This document shows positions 1 through 9,751 of a stretch of 64,000 nt of DNA, in pieces. Below the pieces are notes generated by a model. It searched no databases. It saw only the letters and a list, made by a program, of their open reading frames with translations, and had not been told where the DNA came from. Origin of the DNA: Haemophilus haemolyticus (lineage in GTDB: Bacteria > Pseudomonadota > Gammaproteobacteria > Enterobacterales > Pasteurellaceae); contig NZ_CP031243.1 of the NCBI RefSeq assembly GCF_003352385.1, positions 1,652,501-1,716,500 of the forward strand, given 5' to 3'. Both the position numbers and the translations under genes were made by a program. Each line of letters starts with the position of its first letter. Position 1 is the first letter of the stretch.

Positions 1-2
1 TT

Positions 3-1103
<1,101 letters not shown>

Positions 1104-1117
1104 TTTAGAACAAAAAT

Positions 1118-1149
1118 AAAAAGTGCGGTTAAAAATGACCGCACTTTTC
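1118..1149 (+). terminator. Inverted uptake-signal hairpin after mreB
   Basis: AAGTGCGGT at 1121-1129 and ACCGCACTT at 1138-1146 form a perfect stem extended by A/T pairs and followed by T residues. It lies between mreB and mreC, so it is probably a partial terminator that lowers mreCD expression relative to mreB. Confidence 0.75.
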
Positions 1150-1183
1150 CTTTTAATCTTTTTATCTCAACGTAGGACGCTTA

Positions 1184-2238
1184 ATGAAGCCTATTTTCGG
1201 TAAAGCCCCCCGCTTGGCATTCGGTTATTATTAGCTGTAGCAGCTTCCCTTTCTTTAATCTTAGCTGATGGTCAAACTAATTCAATGACTAAAGCTCGCA
1301 GCGCCATGGAAACTGCAGTGGGTGGGCTCTATTATCTTGCCAATAGCCCTCGTACCGTATTAGATGGGGTATCAGATAATTTAGTGGATACAAGTAAATT
1401 ACAAATCGAAAATAAAGTATTACGCGAACAATTACGTGAAAAAAATGCAGATTTACTCTTACTAGATCAACTCAAAGTCGAGAATCAGCGTTTACGTTTA
1501 TTGTTAAACTCCCCTTTACGCACAGATGAATACAAAAAGATTGCGGAAATTTTAACTGCAGAAACTGATATTTATCGTCAACAAATTGTTATTAACCAAG
1601 GCGAAAAAGACGGTGCATATGTAGGCCAACCTGTAATTGATGAAAAAGGCGTCATTGGTCAAATTATTTCTGTGGGTGAGAATACCAGCCGAGTATTACT
1701 CTTAACTGATGTCACTCATTCTATTCCAGTACAAGTTCTACGTAACGATGTTCGCGTCATTGCAAGTGGAACTGGGCATACTGATGAGCTAACTCTTGAT
1801 AATGTACCTCGTTCTGTGGATATTGAGAAAGGCGACTTACTTGTAACGTCTGGTCTTGGTGGCCGTTTCCTTGAAGGCTATCCAGTAGCGGTTGTACAAA
1901 GTGTTTCACGAGATGGTTCCAATTACTTTGCGACTGTCAAAGCTAAACCTCTCGCCGCCCTTGAACGCTTGCGCTATGTATTACTTCTTTGGCCAAGCAA
2001 TTTAGATATGTCTAAAGTAAAATCGATGTCTCCAGAAGAAGTGCGTAATTTAGTGCAAAAACGTTTAGAAAGCCAAGCAAATGAAGCTGATTACAAAGTA
2101 AAAAAAGCCCCATTAACAGACGATAATCTTCAAGAAAATAAGGATAAATCAACGGTTGAACCTGAAATTCCAACCGATGCACCACAAAATGAAGAAGCTG
2201 TACCGTCAGAACAACAAGAACATAGGGAAGAAGACTAA
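1184..2238 (+). pseudogene. mreC: Rod shape-determining protein MreC, frameshifted near the 5' end
   Basis: MreC is an inner-membrane protein with a periplasmic coiled coil and two beta domains that links MreB to the wall elongation machinery. The natural start is the ATG at 1184 behind AGGACGC. In that frame translation stops at the TAG at 1232. One extra base in the C run at 1206-1211 (six C) would join the start to the long downstream frame and give 351 residues, the length I remember for H. influenzae MreC. The lost piece includes the membrane anchor (LLLAVAASLSLIL). As written, the first ATG in the long frame is 1285, giving 317 residues with the coiled coil (about VLREQLREKNADLLLLDQL) and beta domain but no anchor. 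It is either a sequencing or assembly error or a true mutation. The next gene, mreD, is intact. Confidence 0.85.
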
Positions 2239-2726
2239 TGCAAACTCGCTTTATTCTACAATGGCTCACAATTTTAAGCTTCTTTGTCGTGGCATTAGTG
2301 CTAGAACTCGCACCCTGGCCACTTGGTTTTCAGGCATTTAAGCCTGCTTGGTTAGTTCTCGTTTTACTTTACTGGGTTCTGGCTATTCCAAATAAAGTCA
2401 GTATTGGATGGGCATTTTTATTGGGTCTGGTATGGGATTTAATCCTAGGTTCCACATTGGGTATTCATGCCCTAGTCCTTTCTGTGACAATTTATTTGGT
2501 GGCAAAAAACTATCTGGTACTAAGAAATTTATCGCTTTGGTTTCAAAGCCTTTTAGTGATTGCGTTTATATTTATTGTTAGATTAGCTATTTTCTTAGTC
2601 GAATTCTCCCTGCATACCGCATTTTTTAACTGGCAAGAAATCTTTGGGGCTTTAGCGTCAGGAATATTATGGCCATGGGTATTTTTATTAATGCGTAAAA
2701 TACGCCGAAAAGTTAAATTACATTAA
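2238..2726 (+). CDS. mreD: Rod shape-determining protein MreD
   Basis: Small integral membrane partner of MreC in the elongasome. The 162 residues are almost all hydrophobic, with about five membrane segments, and the family length is about 162. The ATG overlaps the mreC stop by one base (TAATG), so translation is probably coupled. It is the last gene of mreBCD and is followed directly by a strong terminator. Confidence 0.95.
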   Translation: MQTRFILQWLTILSFFVVALVLELAPWPLGFQAFKPAWLVLVLLYWVLAIPNKVSIGWAFLLGLVWDLILGSTLGIHALVLSVTIYLVAKNYLVLRNLSLWFQSLLVIAFIFIVRLAIFLVEFSLHTAFFNWQEIFGALASGILWPWVFLLMRKIRRKVKLH

Positions 2727-2756
2727 AAAAAGAGAGATAAATATCTCTCTTTTTTT
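2725..2756 (+). terminator. Rho-independent terminator of mreBCD
   Basis: AGAGAGAT at 2731-2738 pairs with ATCTCTCT at 2743-2750. The stem is flanked by A and T runs, so it can also stop the convergent DUF695 gene. Confidence 0.85.
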
Positions 2757-2779
2757 ATGACTTACGAGTATCTAAAAAA

Positions 2780-3556
2780 CTAATTCAACTGCTTATTAGA
2801 ATCCATCAAAGAATCACATTCCCAGCCGATATACTCTCCCGCAAATTGTCCAGCCAGTTTTTCAAACCGTTCTACTTGTTCAAAAATTTCACCATTATCT
2901 AATGAAATTTCTTGCTCTAATTTCACCAAGAAATAAGGTTCATCATCTTCATTAAACTGAATAGCTTGTGCGGAATATTGTAATGTCGTGAAAGAATAAT
3001 CCCCTAAACTAAGTTCATCCATAAAAGGAAACATTTTTTCTTCTTCATCAAAATGAAAACTATGCTCTACCAGATATGTATCACTTAAATCACGACCTTT
3101 ATTTTTCAATAAATCAAGTAACTCTTCCGTTGCATTTAACTTAATCTCTAATGGTGAAGCGAGCAAAAAGTCAAAATAAGTATCCCAACTTAAATCCTTT
3201 TGTACATTAATATCTTTAACAAAATCAATTTGTTGTAAAGTTTCTACAACAAGATTTTCATGCTCACAGTAAAAATGCATTTTCGCTTGGGAATTACAAA
3301 TAAAATGTCCTGCAAAAAATACATTCGGAAGTGCGGTTAATTGCGCCAGAATTTTAAATACACGATTAATTAACTTATCGTACTCAACTTCTGAAGGCAA
3401 ACCGGTTTCATCATCTGCTTTATAAGCGATAGTGAATTGCACTATTTTATCGAGATCTTTACCGTGATATTTTTCAACATCTTCAATATTTGCGGTAAAC
3501 ACGGCAGGCATACCATTCACGGTAGAACGATAATTCTGCCAATTTGCCATATCCAT
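2780..3556 (-). CDS. Conserved hypothetical protein, DUF695 type (HI0040-like)
   Basis: A 258-residue cytoplasmic protein with no signal peptide or membrane segment. It is acidic and resembles the DUF695 family, including the N-terminal [15 protein letters not shown] region and repeated Phe/Tyr-rich segments. I know of no biochemical function. It starts 9 bases after the xthA stop, behind AGGAAAG, so it is almost certainly cotranscribed with xthA. That placement hints at, but does not show, a link to DNA repair. The ATG at 3550 is an alternative start two codons later. Confidence 0.8.
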   Translation of the reverse strand: MDMANWQNYRSTVNGMPAVFTANIEDVEKYHGKDLDKIVQFTIAYKADDETGLPSEVEYDKLINRVFKILAQLTALPNVFFAGHFICNSQAKMHFYCEHENLVVETLQQIDFVKDINVQKDLSWDTYFDFLLASPLEIKLNATEELLDLLKNKGRDLSDTYLVEHSFHFDEEEKMFPFMDELSLGDYSFTTLQYSAQAIQFNEDDEPYFLVKLEQEISLDNGEIFEQVERFEKLAGQFAGEYIGWECDSLMDSNKQLN

Positions 3557-3565
3557 TTCGCTTTC

Positions 3566-4369
3566 CTATTTAAATTCAGCCCAAATCGGTGCATGATCAG
3601 AAGGTTTTTCCATAGCTCGAATATCCAATGCTATGCCCACATCGACACAGCGTTCAGCTAATTTTTGACTTACTAAAATATGATCAATTCGTAAACCTCG
3701 ATTATCATCAAAACCTTTAGAACGGTAATCAAACCACGAGAATTTATCATTTGCTGTTGGGTTTAGCTTACGGAAACTATCTTCTAATCCGTAATCATAT
3801 AAACGTTGATACCACGCTCGTTCTTCAGGTAAGAAAGAACATTTCCCCGTGCGTAACCAACGTTTACGATTTTCATCTCCGATACCAATATCTAAATCAC
3901 TTGGGCTAATATTCATATCGCCCATAATTAAAATAGGATTCGATTTGTCGTGTTCTGTTTCTAAATATTTTTGAAGATCTGCATAAAATTTCTCTTTAGC
4001 TGGAAATTTAGTCTCGTGCGCACGGCTTTCCCCTTGAGGGAAATAGCCATTAATGACAGTCAACAAACCAAATTCAGTTTCAAGATCAGCCATAATAATG
4101 CGTTTTTGCGCATCTTCATTGTCAGTTGAAAAACCACGACGAACCGCTTTAGGTTCTTGTTTAGTCAATAATGCTACGCCATAGTGACCTTTCTGTCCGT
4201 GATGAAATACGTGATAACCTAAGTTTTCTGTAATTTCATAAGGAAAAGCCTCATCAGCGACTTTAATTTCTTGCAAGCCGATTACATCTGGCTGATATCT
4301 TTCAATAATGGCTTCAAGTTGATGTGGGCGAGCACGTAAACCATTTATATTAAAAGAGATAAATTTCAT
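3566..4369 (-). CDS. xthA: Exodeoxyribonuclease III
   Basis: Class II AP endonuclease and 3'-5' exonuclease of base excision repair. The 267 residues match E. coli XthA (268). Motifs of the exonuclease-endonuclease-phosphatase fold are present: NINGLRARP near residue 8, LQEIKV near 33 (metal-binding Glu), NGYFPQGES near 107, [11 protein letters not shown] near 149 (catalytic Asp/Asn) and SDHAPIW near the C-terminus (catalytic His). It heads a two-gene operon with the DUF695 gene. Confidence 0.96.
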   Translation of the reverse strand: MKFISFNINGLRARPHQLEAIIERYQPDVIGLQEIKVADEAFPYEITENLGYHVFHHGQKGHYGVALLTKQEPKAVRRGFSTDNEDAQKRIIMADLETEFGLLTVINGYFPQGESRAHETKFPAKEKFYADLQKYLETEHDKSNPILIMGDMNISPSDLDIGIGDENRKRWLRTGKCSFLPEERAWYQRLYDYGLEDSFRKLNPTANDKFSWFDYRSKGFDDNRGLRIDHILVSQKLAERCVDVGIALDIRAMEKPSDHAPIWAEFK

Positions 4370-4416
4370 TTTTGTTCCTATTAAAGAGTAAAATTGTCTT
4401 TATTATACAGAGATTT

Positions 4417-5091
4417 CTATTTTGATAAAAACGGCTTTGCCAGATAAGCCTTAATTTGCTCAAACACACTGGATTTAATCCAAAATTGACCTTGAGAGGG
4501 TAAACAAGTTACCGAAATAAAATCATTCAAATAATCAAATTCCAATTGAGCAGCATGCAAATAAGTGCGGTCAATTTTTTCAGTGTTTTTACCATAAAGC
4601 CCATCGCCTAAAATCGGACTACCTAAACTTTTCATCGCAACACGTAATTGATGCGTTTTCCCCGTTTGTGGTTTTAAAATAAATAAACGTAAATTAGGCT
4701 CACAGCTTACACTTGCAAAACGCGTAATTGCGGGATTATCTTTTGTTTGGCAAAGTTTCCATGCGCCATCTCGGGCTTTCTTCATATCCCCAATGATCAA
4801 TCCTTGTTTCTTTTTAGGCTTTTGGTTACTTAATGCCAGATACGTTTTATGAATTTTATGTTCAGAAAAAAGTCGTGAAAATTCAGCCGCACTTTCAGCA
4901 TTCAGCGCCAAAATTAATAGCCCCGACGTCACTTTATCCAAGCGATGAACTAACCATACTTGAGGCACATTCAATTGTTTTGCAACAAGTTCTGTTAAGC
5001 CTTGTTCTTCTTGATCTTTATGAACACTAATACCTTCAGGCTTGTTGATAATAATAAAATCGCTATGTTGATAAACAACCTCGATTTCCAT
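4417..5091 (-). CDS. RluA-family RNA pseudouridine synthase
   Basis: Predicted to isomerise uridine to pseudouridine in rRNA or tRNA. At 224 residues it is short for RluA/C/D and lacks an S4 domain. HRLDKVTSGLL near residue 49 contains the catalytic Asp. QTGKTHQLRVAMKSLGSPILGD near 142 is the second conserved family block, and INKPEGISVHKD near 15 is the first. The target RNA cannot be read from sequence. Its ATG shares one base with the stop of the upstream DUF697 gene, so translation is coupled. Confidence 0.88.
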   Translation of the reverse strand: MEIEVVYQHSDFIIINKPEGISVHKDQEEQGLTELVAKQLNVPQVWLVHRLDKVTSGLLILALNAESAAEFSRLFSEHKIHKTYLALSNQKPKKKQGLIIGDMKKARDGAWKLCQTKDNPAITRFASVSCEPNLRLFILKPQTGKTHQLRVAMKSLGSPILGDGLYGKNTEKIDRTYLHAAQLEFDYLNDFISVTCLPSQGQFWIKSSVFEQIKAYLAKPFLSK

Positions 5092-6155
5092 CAGATTTGC
5101 TCCTTTTTGTAAATTTTGTTTTTACCGAGAACAATATCTTTCACCGAGCTAAGTAATTCCTGTTGAATATGTGAGAGCTTTGGTTTTTCATTTAATTGAA
5201 ATGCTAATGGGCGACAAAGCTCCATTGCTTTCACGCCTAATCTAGCAGTGAGCAATCCCACGCCGATTCCTTGAGCTATACGCGCAGAAAGTTTTGCTGT
5301 CACATCTTGAGAAAGCCAATCCATTCCAATATCTTGTGCTACTTCGGTTGCCCCAGTAAAAGCGATATTGACCAATACCATTCTTAACAATCGAATACGC
5401 GAAAAATACCCTAATTCAATTCCATAAATTTCAGCAATCTTATTCATTAATCGAAGATTTCTCCACGCAATAAAAAACATATCTACTACAGCAAGTGGAC
5501 TAATCGCGACAATCACAGCTGATTCAGCAGCCATTTTACTAATCAATTTTTTAGCTTGTGCATCAAAAGAAGACAAAACATGACGACTGAATAAATGCGT
5601 AATTTCTTGCGCTGAATAAGCTTCATTTAATTGGTGTTGCCATTGAATTACTGCTGGAGAATCATTTTCCAAACGTAGAGATTTTGCAATATCTAAGCAA
5701 AGAATTTTACTTTTTTCTGCGTTATGAACGGAAAAAACATCACCATTTTTTACCGCACTTTCCAACCAGATCTGCTGACTTTGTTGTTGCAATTGCTCAC
5801 GTTTTTTTAAACAAACTAAACGTCGCCACTCACCAATAATCTCTTTAATACCCAATAAAATGACAATTAAACTGACTAAAGCAAAAGCAAGATAAATCCA
5901 TTGATGTTGTTGATAGCTATCCCAAATCCACTGCACGGATTGCGCAACTGTCGCTGCACCAAATAAAAGTGCGGTAAATTTTAATAAAGTTTTTCTAAAA
6001 CTGGATTTTGGTTTCAATGCTTGTTCAAGTTGAGCATCAAGTAACTCTCCGTCCAACGCTTCATCTAGCTTTGCTTCCATATTATGGAATTCTTGCTTGG
6101 GCTGATAGTGTTCTTCCTCTACATTAACTGAATGTTCAAAAATTTGTTTTTCCAT
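5091..6155 (-). CDS. YcjF-like inner-membrane protein, DUF697/UPF0283
   Basis: A 354-residue protein with an acidic N-terminal region (about 1-60). Two hydrophobic helices follow at about residues 65-120 (LLKFTALLFGAATVAQSV and IYLAFALVSLIVILLGI). The C-terminal DUF697-like part contains further hydrophobic stretches (VIVAISPLAVVDMFFIAWR). This matches E. coli YcjF in layout and size, but the ycjX partner is not adjacent here. Molecular role unknown. It is translationally coupled to the pseudouridine synthase downstream. Confidence 0.82.
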   Translation of the reverse strand: MEKQIFEHSVNVEEEHYQPKQEFHNMEAKLDEALDGELLDAQLEQALKPKSSFRKTLLKFTALLFGAATVAQSVQWIWDSYQQHQWIYLAFALVSLIVILLGIKEIIGEWRRLVCLKKREQLQQQSQQIWLESAVKNGDVFSVHNAEKSKILCLDIAKSLRLENDSPAVIQWQHQLNEAYSAQEITHLFSRHVLSSFDAQAKKLISKMAAESAVIVAISPLAVVDMFFIAWRNLRLMNKIAEIYGIELGYFSRIRLLRMVLVNIAFTGATEVAQDIGMDWLSQDVTAKLSARIAQGIGVGLLTARLGVKAMELCRPLAFQLNEKPKLSHIQQELLSSVKDIVLGKNKIYKKEQI

Positions 6156-6163
6156 TGCCTATT

Positions 6164-6194
6164 CCAAAAAAATAACCCCACTGAAAAGTGGGGT
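6164..6194 (-). terminator. Terminator after the yccA-type gene
   Basis: ACCCCAC at 6175-6181 pairs with GTGGGGT at 6188-6194. Read on the minus strand, the stem is followed by TTATTTTTTT, a good U tail. It separates the Bax-inhibitor-type gene from the DUF697 gene. Confidence 0.8.
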
Positions 6195-6215
6195 CACAAC
6201 GTCAAAATTCAATCA

Positions 6216-6878
6216 TTATTCATCGCTTGAGAAGATAGAAAGTAATCTTAATAAACTCAAGAATAAATTGTAGATTGAAACATAAATATTCACGGTTGCG
6301 CGAATGTAATTCGTTTCACCACCATGGATGATATTACTGGTTTCATACAAAATAGTCATTGTAGAGAACACAACAAATAATGCACTAATTGCGACTGATA
6401 ACGCAGGAATTTGGAAGAAGAAACTTGCCACCATACCAAGTAATAACACAATAAATAATGCGAACATTGCGCTTGATAAAAATGACATATCTTTTTTCGT
6501 AGTCAATACATAAGCGGAACACGCGAAAAATACGATAGCAGTTCCTGCGAATGCAAGCATAATCAAATCTTCCATTCCACGTGCCACATACATATTTAAA
6601 ATTGGCCCGATGGTATATCCCATAAATCCGGTGAAAGCAAAGGCCGCCAAAATACCAGCAGGGCGATCAGCTAATTTATTTGTTAAGAAAAGTAAGCCAT
6701 AAAAACCTACTAGTAACACAATAATATTTGGATATGGCAAGTTTAGGCTCATTGAAATAAATGCAACAACCGCTGAAAATGCCATGGTTAATCCCAATAA
6801 AAAATACGTGTTACGCAACACTTTATGTGTGCTGAGTAGCGATTCCTGCTGAGCATCCACAATAAGACGTGATTGCAT
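6216..6878 (-). CDS. Bax inhibitor-1/YccA family membrane protein
   Basis: A 220-residue protein with seven predicted membrane helices and the typical short N-terminal tail. The [12 protein letters not shown] start and the C-terminal [18 protein letters not shown] block match the YccA/YbhL group of the TMBIM family. In E. coli YccA modulates FtsH proteolysis and YbhL is uncharacterised. I cannot tell which it functionally matches. It is monocistronic, with its own terminator. Confidence 0.9.
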   Translation of the reverse strand: MQSRLIVDAQQESLLSTHKVLRNTYFLLGLTMAFSAVVAFISMSLNLPYPNIIVLLVGFYGLLFLTNKLADRPAGILAAFAFTGFMGYTIGPILNMYVARGMEDLIMLAFAGTAIVFFACSAYVLTTKKDMSFLSSAMFALFIVLLLGMVASFFFQIPALSVAISALFVVFSTMTILYETSNIIHGGETNYIRATVNIYVSIYNLFLSLLRLLSIFSSDE

Positions 6879-7015
6879 AAAAGCTCCTTGTAAAATAAGT
6901 AAAAAGTCTTCTGTAAAGTAAGGGCTAGGGGTAAAAAAGTCAATGGTATTGATAGAATTAATTTCATCAAAATGAATAAATTATCATCACCTAAACTTAA
7001 ATCATGAGATTTCTG

Positions 7016-7043
7016 TTTACATCAATAAAATATTCATTATACT
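7016..7043 (+). promoter_or_regulatory. Promoter of tRNA-Ser
   Basis: A TTTACA -35 element (7016-7021) and TATACT -10 element (7038-7043) are separated by 16 bases. A GC-rich discriminator (ACGCCC) follows, as expected for stringently controlled stable RNA genes. Confidence 0.6.
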
Positions 7044-7058
7044 ACGCCCATCAATCAC

Positions 7059-7148
7059 GGAGGAATGGTCGAGTGGTTGAAGGCACCGGTCTTGAAAACC
7101 GGCGAGGGTTTACGCCCTCCTAGGGTTCGAATCCCTATTCCTCCGCCA
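7059..7148 (+). tRNA. tRNA-Ser(TGA)
   Basis: A 90-base tRNA with the long variable arm of class II tRNAs. The acceptor stem GGAGGAA pairs with TTCCTCC, the anticodon loop is CTTGAAA (anticodon TGA, reading UCA/UCG), the T arm is GGTTCGAATCC, and CCA is encoded. A terminator follows directly. Confidence 0.97.
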
Positions 7149-7156
7149 TCAGAATT

Positions 7157-7192
7157 AAAAAATCCCTAAGTCGAAAGGCTTAGGGATTTTTA
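7157..7192 (+). terminator. Terminator after tRNA-Ser, bidirectional
   Basis: AATCCCTAAG at 7161-7170 pairs with CTTAGGGATT at 7179-7188, with A and T runs outside. It serves the tRNA and the convergent ytfJ-type gene. Confidence 0.88.
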
Positions 7193-7204
7193 CTTTTTAT
7201 TACA

Positions 7205-7759
7205 TTATTTGGTTAATCCATTCACCAGTGAAATAACAGCCTGAATATCGCTATCAGACAATTTTCCTTCTTTCACAAATTTTACTTTTCCCATTTTGTC
7301 TAACACAATAATTGCACTATCTTTAGGATTTAATCCCCAAGCATTTTTCACCGCACTTTTATCATCTAATACAACCTGGCTATGTGGATTTTCCTGTTTT
7401 CCTTTTTGTGCACTATTTTTTACAAACATACCAGTACCAACAATCGCATCATCAGCATTAATAATAGTCGTTGTTTGGTATTTTACAGGATTAAAATGAG
7501 ATGCTTTTATCGCATCAATCATTGGCTGATTTTTCTCTTTTGCTGCAGTTCTACCAGCCAAATGATGGACTACACGCACTTTACCCGCTAATCCCGCAGA
7601 ACCCCAAGGTTGAAACTCGATATCTTTTCCAGAAAGTACAATTTCACCGTACTCACTCACTTTTACCGATGGTAAAGATTGCTCTAATTGCAAATTGTGT
7701 GCCCAAGTCGAACTACTAAACATCACGCCACAAACTAAGGCAAGAATTTGTTTTTTCAT
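7205..7759 (-). CDS. YtfJ-family periplasmic protein
   Basis: A 184-residue protein with a signal peptide (lysine start, hydrophobic core [15 protein letters not shown], likely cut after AWA or AHN-type residues near position 20). The rest resembles YtfJ, a thioredoxin-like-fold family, with [19 protein letters not shown] and a C-terminal [15 protein letters not shown] segment. No CxxC is present, so it is unlikely to be a classical thiol oxidoreductase. Function unknown. It is convergent with tRNA-Ser. Confidence 0.85.
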   Translation of the reverse strand: MKKQILALVCGVMFSSSTWAHNLQLEQSLPSVKVSEYGEIVLSGKDIEFQPWGSAGLAGKVRVVHHLAGRTAAKEKNQPMIDAIKASHFNPVKYQTTTIINADDAIVGTGMFVKNSAQKGKQENPHSQVVLDDKSAVKNAWGLNPKDSAIIVLDKMGKVKFVKEGKLSDSDIQAVISLVNGLTK

Positions 7760-7862
7760 ACATTTTCCTCAAAAATTCATCAAAAACTTTCACGCTTTGG
7801 CGAAAGATATCTTTTTTGCTATACTCGCGCGCCTATTATATGTAATCAAGAAGGAAAACCCA

Positions 7863-8189
7863 ATGGATCAAATGCCTAATTGCCCAAAATGTCAAAGTGA
7901 ATACGTTTACCACGATTCAATTAATTTTGTTTGCCCTGATTGCGGTAATGAATGGGACAATAATGAAATTCAAGAATCAGATGACGATCAACTCATCGTA
8001 AAAGACAGCAATGGGAATTTGCTTGCGGATGGTGATGATGTACTTTTGATTAAAGATTTAAAATTAAAAGGTTCATCAGAAGTATTGAAAAAAGGTACAA
8101 AATTCAAAAACATCCGCTTAGTAAATGGCGATCATAACGTCGATTGCGGCAAAATCATGTTGAAATCCGAATTTTTGAAAAAAGCTTAA
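7863..8189 (+). CDS. PhnA/YjdM-family zinc-ribbon protein
   Basis: A 108-residue protein with an N-terminal zinc ribbon (CPKCQ ... CPDCG, residues 6-30). The C-terminal SH3-like domain ([25 protein letters not shown]) is characteristic of YjdM, formerly PhnA. Despite the old name, no phosphonate pathway is present here and the function is unknown. The open frame extends upstream, but AGAAGGAAAAC places the start at 7863, where similarity begins. Confidence 0.9.
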   Translation: MDQMPNCPKCQSEYVYHDSINFVCPDCGNEWDNNEIQESDDDQLIVKDSNGNLLADGDDVLLIKDLKLKGSSEVLKKGTKFKNIRLVNGDHNVDCGKIMLKSEFLKKA

Positions 8190-8192
8190 TCA

Positions 8193-8222
8193 AAAAATGC
8201 GGTCTAAATAGACCGCACTTTG
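8193..8222 (+). terminator. Uptake-signal hairpin between the yjdM-type gene and eda
   Basis: AATGCGGTC pairs with GACCGCACTT. The right arm (8212-8220) is a perfect uptake core, while the left arm (8196 onward) has one change from it. It lies between convergent genes and probably terminates both. Confidence 0.7.
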
Positions 8223-8240
8223 CTCTTTAAAGAAATAAAT

Positions 8241-8879
8241 TTATTTAATAATATCAATTACTTCCCTGATCAATCGTCCAATTTCATCCCAATTTTTAGA
8301 TTGAATCAATTTTTTCTCCACAAACCAAGAGCCTCCACAAGCAACAATATTAGGAATAGCGAGATAATCCCTTATGTTATGAAGCCCTATACCACCAGTC
8401 GGCATGATCTGTAACTGAGCATAAGGACCGAGCAATGCTTTAATCATTTTCACTCCGCCTGAAGCCTCCGCAGGGAAAAATTTTACCGCCGAAATTCCCA
8501 TTTCTAATGCAGTTTCAATTGCCATAGGATTATTCACCCCCGGTGTTATTGGAAAATTCAAATCTTGACATAATTTCACAATTTTTGGATTTAACCCAGG
8601 AGTAACCACAAAATCTGCTCCGCTACTTTTAGCTAAAACTACTTGTTCCGCAGTTAAAACTGTGCCTGCAGCAATCAAAAAATCGGGTCGATGAGTACGC
8701 AGTAAATGAATTGCATCTGCCGCAGCTTCAGAACGGAAAGTAATCTCCGCCACAGGTAAACCATTTTTAGCCAACGTATCTGCTAGCGGCAAAATATCTT
8801 CTGCATTATCCAACGCAATTACAGGCACAATCTTGAGTTCACGAAGTTTTTCAATAATTTGTTGAGTTGTGTATGACAT
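8241..8879 (-). CDS. eda: 2-dehydro-3-deoxy-phosphogluconate (KDPG) aldolase
   Basis: Class I aldolase that splits KDPG into pyruvate and glyceraldehyde 3-phosphate, the last step of the hexonate route in this island. At 212 residues it matches E. coli Eda (213). The Schiff-base lysine is in AVKFFPAEASGG near residue 130, the catalytic glutamate in VAEITFRS near 43, and a phosphate-binding PTGGIGLHN near 159. It is the last gene of the minus-strand run SDR-kdgK-TRAP-dehydrogenase. Confidence 0.96.
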   Translation of the reverse strand: MSYTTQQIIEKLRELKIVPVIALDNAEDILPLADTLAKNGLPVAEITFRSEAAADAIHLLRTHRPDFLIAAGTVLTAEQVVLAKSSGADFVVTPGLNPKIVKLCQDLNFPITPGVNNPMAIETALEMGISAVKFFPAEASGGVKMIKALLGPYAQLQIMPTGGIGLHNIRDYLAIPNIVACGGSWFVEKKLIQSKNWDEIGRLIREVIDIIK

Positions 8880-8894
8880 TTTAATTTTCTCCTA

Positions 8895-9740
8895 TTAGAC
8901 TCCACTATACGCTGAAAAACCACCATCAACAGGTAAAACTACCCCATTGACAAAAGCAGAATAATGCTCATCTATTAAGAAAAGTAATGCACCGAGCAAT
9001 TCTTCTGGCTCACCAAAACGTCCCATTGGTGTATTAGTTAGGATTTTATTTGCGCGAGCGGTTGGATGACCTTCTGCATCAAATAATAAAGCGCGATTTT
9101 GATTACTAACTAAAAATCCTGGTGCTATAGCATTACAACGAATACCAACTTTTGAGAAATATACAGCAAGCCATTGAGTAAAATTACTGATTGCAGCTTT
9201 TGCACCAGAGTAAGCAGGTATCTTTGTGAGTGGCGTAAAGGCATTCATACTGGAAATATTAATAATATTTGCCCCTTGTTTACCAAGCATATCTTTTGCA
9301 AAAACTTGGGTTGGTAATAATGAACCTAAGTAATTGAGATTAAATACAAATTCTATACCAGATTTATCTAAATCAAAGAATGTTCTTGTCGTTTCATTTA
9401 AATCAAATTGATGGAACTCATTATCTGTTGTCGCTTTTGGATTATTCCCACCAGCACCATTAATTAAAATATCACAAGTGCCAAAATCAATAGCTATTTG
9501 ATCACGCACTTCTTTAATATTTTCAAGTTCTAACACATTAGTTTTATAAGCTTTTGCTTTTCCACCTGATTGGTTAATTTCCTTTGCTACTTTGTCTGCT
9601 GCCTCGAAATTCAAATCTAACAGGGCAATATTAGCTTTAGTATATGCTAACTGCTTGGCTAGAAATGAACATAACACTCCACCAGCCCCCGTGATTACAA
9701 TTAGCTTATTTTCTAAGTTATGGTTTGCTGCAATATTCAT
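8895..9740 (-). CDS. SDR-family oxidoreductase, probable D-fructuronate reductase / D-mannonate oxidoreductase
   Basis: Predicted to interconvert D-fructuronate and D-mannonate, a role filled in E. coli by the unrelated UxuB. The assignment rests on the pathway around it. SDR features are clear: nucleotide-binding TGAGGVLCSFLAKQL near residue 17, NGAGG near 96, catalytic Ser in NISSMNAF, and YSGAKAA (Tyr and Lys). The C-terminal VLPVDGGFSAYSGV is typical. An ATG at 9752 overlaps the kdgK stop, but 9740 is preferred because GGAG lies just before it. That gives 281 residues. Confidence 0.8.
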   Translation of the reverse strand: MNIAANHNLENKLIVITGAGGVLCSFLAKQLAYTKANIALLDLNFEAADKVAKEINQSGGKAKAYKTNVLELENIKEVRDQIAIDFGTCDILINGAGGNNPKATTDNEFHQFDLNETTRTFFDLDKSGIEFVFNLNYLGSLLPTQVFAKDMLGKQGANIINISSMNAFTPLTKIPAYSGAKAAISNFTQWLAVYFSKVGIRCNAIAPGFLVSNQNRALLFDAEGHPTARANKILTNTPMGRFGEPEELLGALLFLIDEHYSAFVNGVVLPVDGGFSAYSGV

Positions 9741-9751
9741 AGTAAACTCCA

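Noticed and set aside
7695-7862. Upstream extension of the PhnA/YjdM-type protein
   Set aside because: The family begins at MPNCPKC, the extension overlaps the divergent signal-peptide region, and the Shine-Dalgarno sequence is next to 7863.
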